From: Cryomorphaceae bacterium
GTDB taxonomy: Bacteria > Bacteroidota > Bacteroidia > Flavobacteriales > Schleiferiaceae
NCBI GenBank assembly: GCA_003445735.1
Contig: DMCR01000011.1
Coordinates: forward strand, 1-8,899
DNA length: 8,899 nt
Direction: 5' to 3'
Positions 4,711-8,899 of this stretch are shown here, piece after piece; the first letter of the stretch is position 1; each line of letters opens with the position of its first letter. The position numbers and the translations under genes were made by a program. The notes below the pieces were generated by a model, which saw nothing but the letters and a program-made list of their open reading frames with translations, was not told the origin of the DNA and made no database searches.

Positions 4711-7251
4711 TTACGCACTATTACGCGAAGCATTGATGTTTCCATAGAGGGAACGCACCACCATCTTCTCATACTGCGCGCGCACTTCATCACTTAGGTT
4801 CTGCTCGCGCAAGGTGATCAAGGCATATTGCTGAATGACCAACAGTGGAAGGACGATGTTCTCACGCAAGGCAATGGAGGCCTTGATACCAGGGTTATTG
4901 CTCAATAATTCGGGCTGACCGCTGACTTTCAGTACAAACTTCTCGGTACGCTCAAACTCATCGTTCAACACCCCCCAGAAGGCGCCAAATTTAGCATCGT
5001 CCGCCATATATGAAGTTAACGGGAAGAAGGTTTTACACATACTCTGCATCGAGTTTTCAATGAGGGTACGGAAGAATTTAGATTTGCGGTATAGGCTTTG
5101 CACTTCATGCAATCTGCCCGCTTCACTCAAATCTTGGAAGGCCTTCCCTAGACCATAGAATCCAGGGATATTCATCTTCAGCTGTGACCAAGCCCCCACA
5201 AACGGAATGGCACGCAAATCGTCGAGCTCAAGCTTCTTAGCATTTCCACGCTTCGACGGACGTGAACCGATGTTGGCCATGCCATAGTACTTCAGCGGGC
5301 TCATCTCCTCTAAGAACTCTGTAAAGAGCTTATGCTCCTTCAGCTCAGTATAGTATTTCAAGCTGATATCGCTCAATTCCTCCAACAGCTGACGCTCCTG
5401 GGCCTCCAAGGTTTTGGTTTCATCGGTCAACAATATGTTTTCTAAACCGGCAGTGATGAGCTGCTCCATATTGAACTGCGCACTCTCCGGCGTACCAAAA
5501 TTGCTCGAGATCGTTTGACCTTGTACGGTCAATTGGATTTCTGAAGAAGCAATCTGCGAGCCCAAGGATGCATAGAAGTTATGGGTATTACCTCCACCAC
5601 GTGCAGGTGGCCCGCCACGACCGTCAAAGAAGAGCACATCGATGTCATGCTGCTTTGAAATGCGCGTGAGATTTTCCTTTGCACGGTAAATGTTCCAATT
5701 GGCACTCATATATCCACCGTCCTTAGTTCCGTCTGAGAACCCAAGCATGATGGTTTGTTTGTTACCGCGTTGGGTAAGGTGCGCACGATAATTGGCTTCA
5801 GAAAACAATGTATTCATAGAGGCACCTGCGCCCACCAAATCGTCGATGGTTTCAAAGAGCGGCACAATGTCTACAGTAATCTTTTCGTCTCCGAAGGCCG
5901 TCCATCGCGCCAAAGCGAACACACGCGCCACATCCATGGCACCACGACAGTTCGAGATTATGTAACGGTGGGCCCCTTTAGGACCATTTTTGGCTTGAAT
6001 TTCGCGAATGACTCGGAAGCTTCTCAAGGTATCGTCGATACGATCATCACCAGTAAGAGTACCCTCCCAAGCCGCTTGCAAACCAAACAGTTCACCCGGA
6101 GTTTCTGGCTCATCAACACCAAGCTGCTCAGCTAACACATCAAAAGCTCGTTTTATCTCGCGACTGTCTTGACGAATATCGATACTCGCAAAATGCGAGC
6201 CGAAGAGAGCGACTCTATCCAAGAGCTCTTGCACGAGCTCCACGAAGATTCCATCGTGCTGCTCATACAAATCCGAAAGTACCTTATGTAAGGCACTGCA
6301 GAACTTCACGAAATCCCATTCCTCTTGGTGGCGAATACACTTCAAGACCATCTTCTCGATATCCATGAGTTCTTCGTACACCCCTGAGAATGAAATACGA
6401 CGCCGCAACCTCCGCAAATCTTGGTAATAGCATTGCAGTAAGACATCCCGAAGTCGACCGGCTACTTTCAGGGTGGTATCCACACTCACAAACGGGTTAC
6501 CATCGCGGTCACCTCCAGGCCAGAAGCCGAGGTTGATCAAATTTAGCGTACCATCCCAATTCGGTAATGAGCGGCGCATCTCTGCTGTAATGTCACCTGC
6601 ACTCTGGTAGAACACGTTCTGTAAATACCAGATAAGGTTAATGGCCTCATCATATGGGGTTGGCTTTGTCTTTTGGAAGAACGGAGTTTTTCCGAGCTGC
6701 TTTAAATACATGCGAATAGCCATTAGGTCATTCGCTTGAATGGCATCGGTAAGGTCCGTAATAATGGCCAATACGCGGCCTGGGTAAAACTGGGTGGGGT
6801 GAGCAGTCAGCACCGGGCGAATCGAAAATGCCTGCAGGCGATTCATCAGCTCGTTCAGGTTTCCTGCGCGCTCCATACGAATCATAAACTCGCTTAAGGA
6901 ACCTTTTCCACCGAGGTTATTCAACTTGCTATAGGCAGCGTCCTCGAGGGCATCTACCAATACTACTTGGCGCTCAATGTATTGAATGACCTTGAACAAG
7001 AAGTCCATTTGCTCCTGCTCGTTCTCGCCGTCCTTGTATTCGTCAAAAAATTGATCGACGATTTCCTTAGGACTGTGTCCCTCGGCCAATCTATTTAGAC
7101 AATATTCGTTCAGTACAGGAATGAAAATCCCTGTGTTCTTGATACCATCTAGTGGAAGGGTCAAGAAGAGCGAATTGTACAATTGAAATTTCAGTCCAAC
7201 ATGACTCTCGTAGTTGGCTGCACCTGGCAGTAGGTTTTCGTTTTGCTCCAT
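4711..7251 (-). CDS. ppc: Phosphoenolpyruvate carboxylase
   Basis: Makes oxaloacetate from PEP and bicarbonate, an anaplerotic reaction that refills the TCA cycle. At 846 residues it is full length for the Bacteroidota type. Signature motifs appear in order: TAHPT (149-153, catalytic H151), GGDRDGNP (246-253), PLFETIDDL (464-472), LGFSDGTKDGG (503-513), DGRGGPPARGGG (543-554, R545 and R551), NIGSRPSKR (660-668), and the C-terminal NASRNSA. R551, K754, R796 and N844 seem to correspond to the E. coli aspartate-inhibition residues R587, K773, R832 and N881, so feedback by aspartate is plausible (alignment done by eye). The gene begins 3 bases after the stop of the aldo/keto reductase gene, so the two are very likely cotranscribed and perhaps translationally coupled. 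It ends at the shared bidirectional terminator. Confidence 0.97.
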   Translation of the reverse strand: MEQNENLLPGAANYESHVGLKFQLYNSLFLTLPLDGIKNTGIFIPVLNEYCLNRLAEGHSPKEIVDQFFDEYKDGENEQEQMDFLFKVIQYIERQVVLVDALEDAAYSKLNNLGGKGSLSEFMIRMERAGNLNELMNRLQAFSIRPVLTAHPTQFYPGRVLAIITDLTDAIQANDLMAIRMYLKQLGKTPFFQKTKPTPYDEAINLIWYLQNVFYQSAGDITAEMRRSLPNWDGTLNLINLGFWPGGDRDGNPFVSVDTTLKVAGRLRDVLLQCYYQDLRRLRRRISFSGVYEELMDIEKMVLKCIRHQEEWDFVKFCSALHKVLSDLYEQHDGIFVELVQELLDRVALFGSHFASIDIRQDSREIKRAFDVLAEQLGVDEPETPGELFGLQAAWEGTLTGDDRIDDTLRSFRVIREIQAKNGPKGAHRYIISNCRGAMDVARVFALARWTAFGDEKITVDIVPLFETIDDLVGAGASMNTLFSEANYRAHLTQRGNKQTIMLGFSDGTKDGGYMSANWNIYRAKENLTRISKQHDIDVLFFDGRGGPPARGGGNTHNFYASLGSQIASSEIQLTVQGQTISSNFGTPESAQFNMEQLITAGLENILLTDETKTLEAQERQLLEELSDISLKYYTELKEHKLFTEFLEEMSPLKYYGMANIGSRPSKRGNAKKLELDDLRAIPFVGAWSQLKMNIPGFYGLGKAFQDLSEAGRLHEVQSLYRKSKFFRTLIENSMQSMCKTFFPLTSYMADDAKFGAFWGVLNDEFERTEKFVLKVSGQPELLSNNPGIKASIALRENIVLPLLVIQQYALITLREQNLSDEVRAQYEKMVVRSLYGNINASRNSA

Positions 7252-7254
7252 AAT

Positions 7255-8118
7255 TTAAGGCAAGCTTTTTCCGGTTGATGCCTGGTAAATTGTATACCAC
7301 TGCTGTCGGTCCAATTGTAGGTTCAAAGCTTCTTTTACTTCTGTGAGGCGTCCCATTTTCGTCGTCCCCGTTATCGGCAAAATGCCAGAAGGGTGCTGCA
7401 ACAACCAAGCGATGGCCAATACCTGAGGACTAACCCCAAATTCTGTCGCCATGGCCGTTAAGGTTTTCATAAGTTCTTCGGGCAATGAGCCGCCACCTAG
7501 GGGCGACCAGGCCATAGGGATGATATTATCTATCATACATTGATCCAAGCGACCGTCATTAAAAGCACTTACCTCCTTAACAGAAACTTCAATTTGGTGC
7601 ACTCCGATAGGCACTGCAGTCTCCAACAGCTTCACCTGTGAAGGGGTGAAATTACTTACTCCGAAACTGCGCACCTTGCCACTTTGGTAGAGCAGCTCAA
7701 AGGTTTCGCCGATCGCATCAGGGTCCATCAATACATCGGGACGGTGCAACAGCAGCACATCGATGTAATCCGTAAGGAGGTTGGTCAAGCTATCGTCCAC
7801 ACTTTTAAGGATATTCGCCTTGGTGAAATCATAGGCCTTCACGTAATGATCTGGCTTTTGATCACATACTTTAATGATGCCACATTTTGTGACCAACTCC
7901 ATTTGAGAACGCCACTCTGGGTGCAGCTTCAATGCCGCCCCAAATTCCGCCTCAGTAGTATGGTCCCCGTAAATATCAGCATGGTCAAAGGTGGTAAACC
8001 CTAATTCCATCGAGTGGGCAATAATGGCCTCGTATTCCGCCGTAGTGAATTTGGCGTCCCAAATTCCCCAGCGCATAGTGCCGACCACGATATCGCTCAT
8101 CCAAGGTGTGCTGTACAT
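7255..8118 (-). CDS. Aldo/keto reductase, YdhF-like oxidoreductase
   Basis: A 287-residue cytosolic NAD(P)H-dependent oxidoreductase with a TIM-barrel fold. The AKR catalytic tetrad is visible: D45 and Y50 in FDHADIYG, K78 in LVTKCGI, and H125 in LLLHRPD. The family motifs GKVRSFGVSNF (147-157) and HQIEVS (174-179) follow, then MAWSPLGGG (202-210) and, for cofactor binding, LPITGTTKMGR (247-257). The overall pattern (TTFDHADIYG, ALKLHP, HRPDVLMDPD, MAWSPLGGG, QQW near the end) closely resembles E. coli YdhF, whose physiological substrate is unclear. The substrate here cannot be inferred. It sits 92 bases downstream of the methylmalonyl-CoA mutase gene and 3 bases upstream of ppc. I found no clear TAnnTTTG promoter in the 92-base gap, so readthrough from upstream is possible. 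Confidence 0.92.
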   Translation of the reverse strand: MYSTPWMSDIVVGTMRWGIWDAKFTTAEYEAIIAHSMELGFTTFDHADIYGDHTTEAEFGAALKLHPEWRSQMELVTKCGIIKVCDQKPDHYVKAYDFTKANILKSVDDSLTNLLTDYIDVLLLHRPDVLMDPDAIGETFELLYQSGKVRSFGVSNFTPSQVKLLETAVPIGVHQIEVSVKEVSAFNDGRLDQCMIDNIIPMAWSPLGGGSLPEELMKTLTAMATEFGVSPQVLAIAWLLQHPSGILPITGTTKMGRLTEVKEALNLQLDRQQWYTIYQASTGKSLP

Positions 8119-8210
8119 ATACGTATCCGTTGAAGGTGCAACTTAGTGAATTCTGTCCGATTCTGGCAGCCGATTCCCCTTGATTAATAGGCAATCTTTG
8201 TACATGGATT

Positions 8211-8899
8211 TCACATACTCATGATTAGTTCGAGGATGGACTTGGCGGCCCTAGCAATGGGCGTTCCTGGTCCGAAGATGCCGGCTACCCCACTCTCGTA
8301 AAGGAAGTCGTAATCCTTTGCCGGTATCACCCCACCCACGATGACCATGATATCTGCTCTGCCTAGGGCTTTGAGTTCATCCACAACCGCTGGGACTAAT
8401 GCCTTGTGGCCTGCGGCCAGTGAACTGATCCCTAAAATGTGTACATCGTTCTCTATGGCCTGCTTGGCAGCTTCTTTAGGGGTCTGGAACAGCGGACCCA
8501 TATCTACATCGAAACCGAGATCGGCGAATGAAGTAGCCACTACCTTGGCGCCGCGGTCGTGACCGTCTTGCCCCATTTTAGCCACCATGATGCGTGGTCG
8601 ACGACCGAATTTCTTTGCAAAAGCATCGGACGCAGCACGGGCCGCTTCAAAATCTTCGTTTTTCTTCATTTCGTTCGAATATACACCGCTGATGGTCTGT
8701 GTTTTCGCCACATAACGACCCCAGTGTTGCTCTAAAGCTAGGGAAATTTCACCAAGTGTAGCACGGACTTTGGCTGCTTCCACAGCCATGGCTAGCAAGT
8801 TCCCTTGGCCGCTTTTCGCACACTGGCTCAGAGCCTCGAGGGCCACTACTACGGCTTGGTCGTCGCGCTTTTTCTCAAGGGCTTGAAGTCCTTCGAGCT
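8211..8899 (-). CDS. scpA: Methylmalonyl-CoA mutase, catalytic (large) subunit, C-terminal part
   Basis: The gene enters from the right edge, and its last 228 codons are visible, ending in TGA at 8211-8213. The mutase interconverts (R)-methylmalonyl-CoA and succinyl-CoA using adenosylcobalamin, linking propionyl-CoA and odd-chain or branched amino-acid breakdown to the TCA cycle. The first visible stretch is the end of the TIM-barrel domain and linker (GNLLAMAVEAAKVRATLGEI). The cobalamin-binding domain follows, with PRIMVAKMGQDGHDRG. The DxHxxG signature DGHDRG is encoded at 8550-8567 and contains the lower-axial His. The SSL (GISSLAAGHK) and GG (IVGGVIP) contacts come next. The intact DxHxxG argues for the catalytic subunit rather than the degenerate small subunit. 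An internal GTG at 8844-8846 is not a start, because the family similarity continues upstream of it. Confidence 0.95.
   Translation of the reverse strand, partial: LEGLQALEKKRDDQAVVVALEALSQCAKSGQGNLLAMAVEAAKVRATLGEISLALEQHWGRYVAKTQTISGVYSNEMKKNEDFEAARAASDAFAKKFGRRPRIMVAKMGQDGHDRGAKVVATSFADLGFDVDMGPLFQTPKEAAKQAIENDVHILGISSLAAGHKALVPAVVDELKALGRADIMVIVGGVIPAKDYDFLYESGVAGIFGPGTPIARAAKSILELIMSM

Noticed and set aside
5755..6135. Open frame on the + strand inside ppc
   Set aside because: It lies antisense to a conserved ppc region, with no family resemblance and no start signals.
8148..8176. Repeated CCGATTC spaced 13 bases in the gap upstream of the aldo/keto reductase
   Set aside because: Only two copies of seven bases plus a related GAATTC; this can occur by chance and I cannot tie it to an operator.
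8119..8210. Possible separate promoter or small gene between the mutase and the reductase
   Set aside because: No TAnnTTTG element or hairpin stands out. The frame starting near 8194 on the minus strand begins with TTG, overlaps the reductase out of frame and has no recognisable features.
1..8899. CRISPR arrays, tRNA or rRNA genes, insertion sequences, phage genes
   Set aside because: I saw no repeat-spacer pattern, transposase, integrase, terminal inverted repeats or tRNA-like cloverleaf in the window.

Overview
The window looks like chromosomal DNA of a Bacteroidota bacterium, most likely a marine Flavobacteriales relative. This rests on the protein families (an HYC_CC_PP-type protein, a TonB-dependent receptor with a cysteine-pair plug, Bacteroidota-style PEP carboxylase), on signal peptides with an A-Q type cleavage site, on weak Shine-Dalgarno sequences, and on promoter-like TAnnTTTG elements. 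It holds seven coding regions, and two of them run off the edges.

Left edge (1-530, + strand): an AT-rich open frame that is a chimera. About 50 codons of tyrosyl-tRNA synthetase run in frame, across an A-rich stretch near 150-182, into the C-terminal half of an RhlE-like DEAD-box RNA helicase. Next, on the minus strand (569-1729), is a complete purT (formate-dependent GAR transformylase). Its 3' part is AT-rich like the helicase, while its 5' part has the more balanced composition of the rest of the window. The left kilobase is therefore probably a mosaic, either an assembly or amplification chimera or real recombination.

Middle (1773-4663, + strand): a compact three-gene operon divergent from purT across a 43-base gap with overlapping promoter-like elements. 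It encodes a small Cys/His-rich exported protein (HYC_CC_PP type), a secreted heavy-metal-associated (HMA) domain protein, and a TonB-dependent outer-membrane receptor with a Cys-Cys pair in its plug. All three proteins carry vicinal cysteines, which suggests a dedicated thiophilic-metal (perhaps copper) uptake or handling system. This is the least understood biology in the window. A strong bidirectional terminator (4666-4692) closes it.

Right part (4711-8899, minus strand): the 3' part of the methylmalonyl-CoA mutase catalytic subunit, then a YdhF-like aldo/keto reductase, then phosphoenolpyruvate carboxylase, which starts only 3 bases after the reductase. PEP carboxylase and the mutase both feed C4 intermediates of the TCA cycle (oxaloacetate and succinyl-CoA), so this side is central carbon metabolism.
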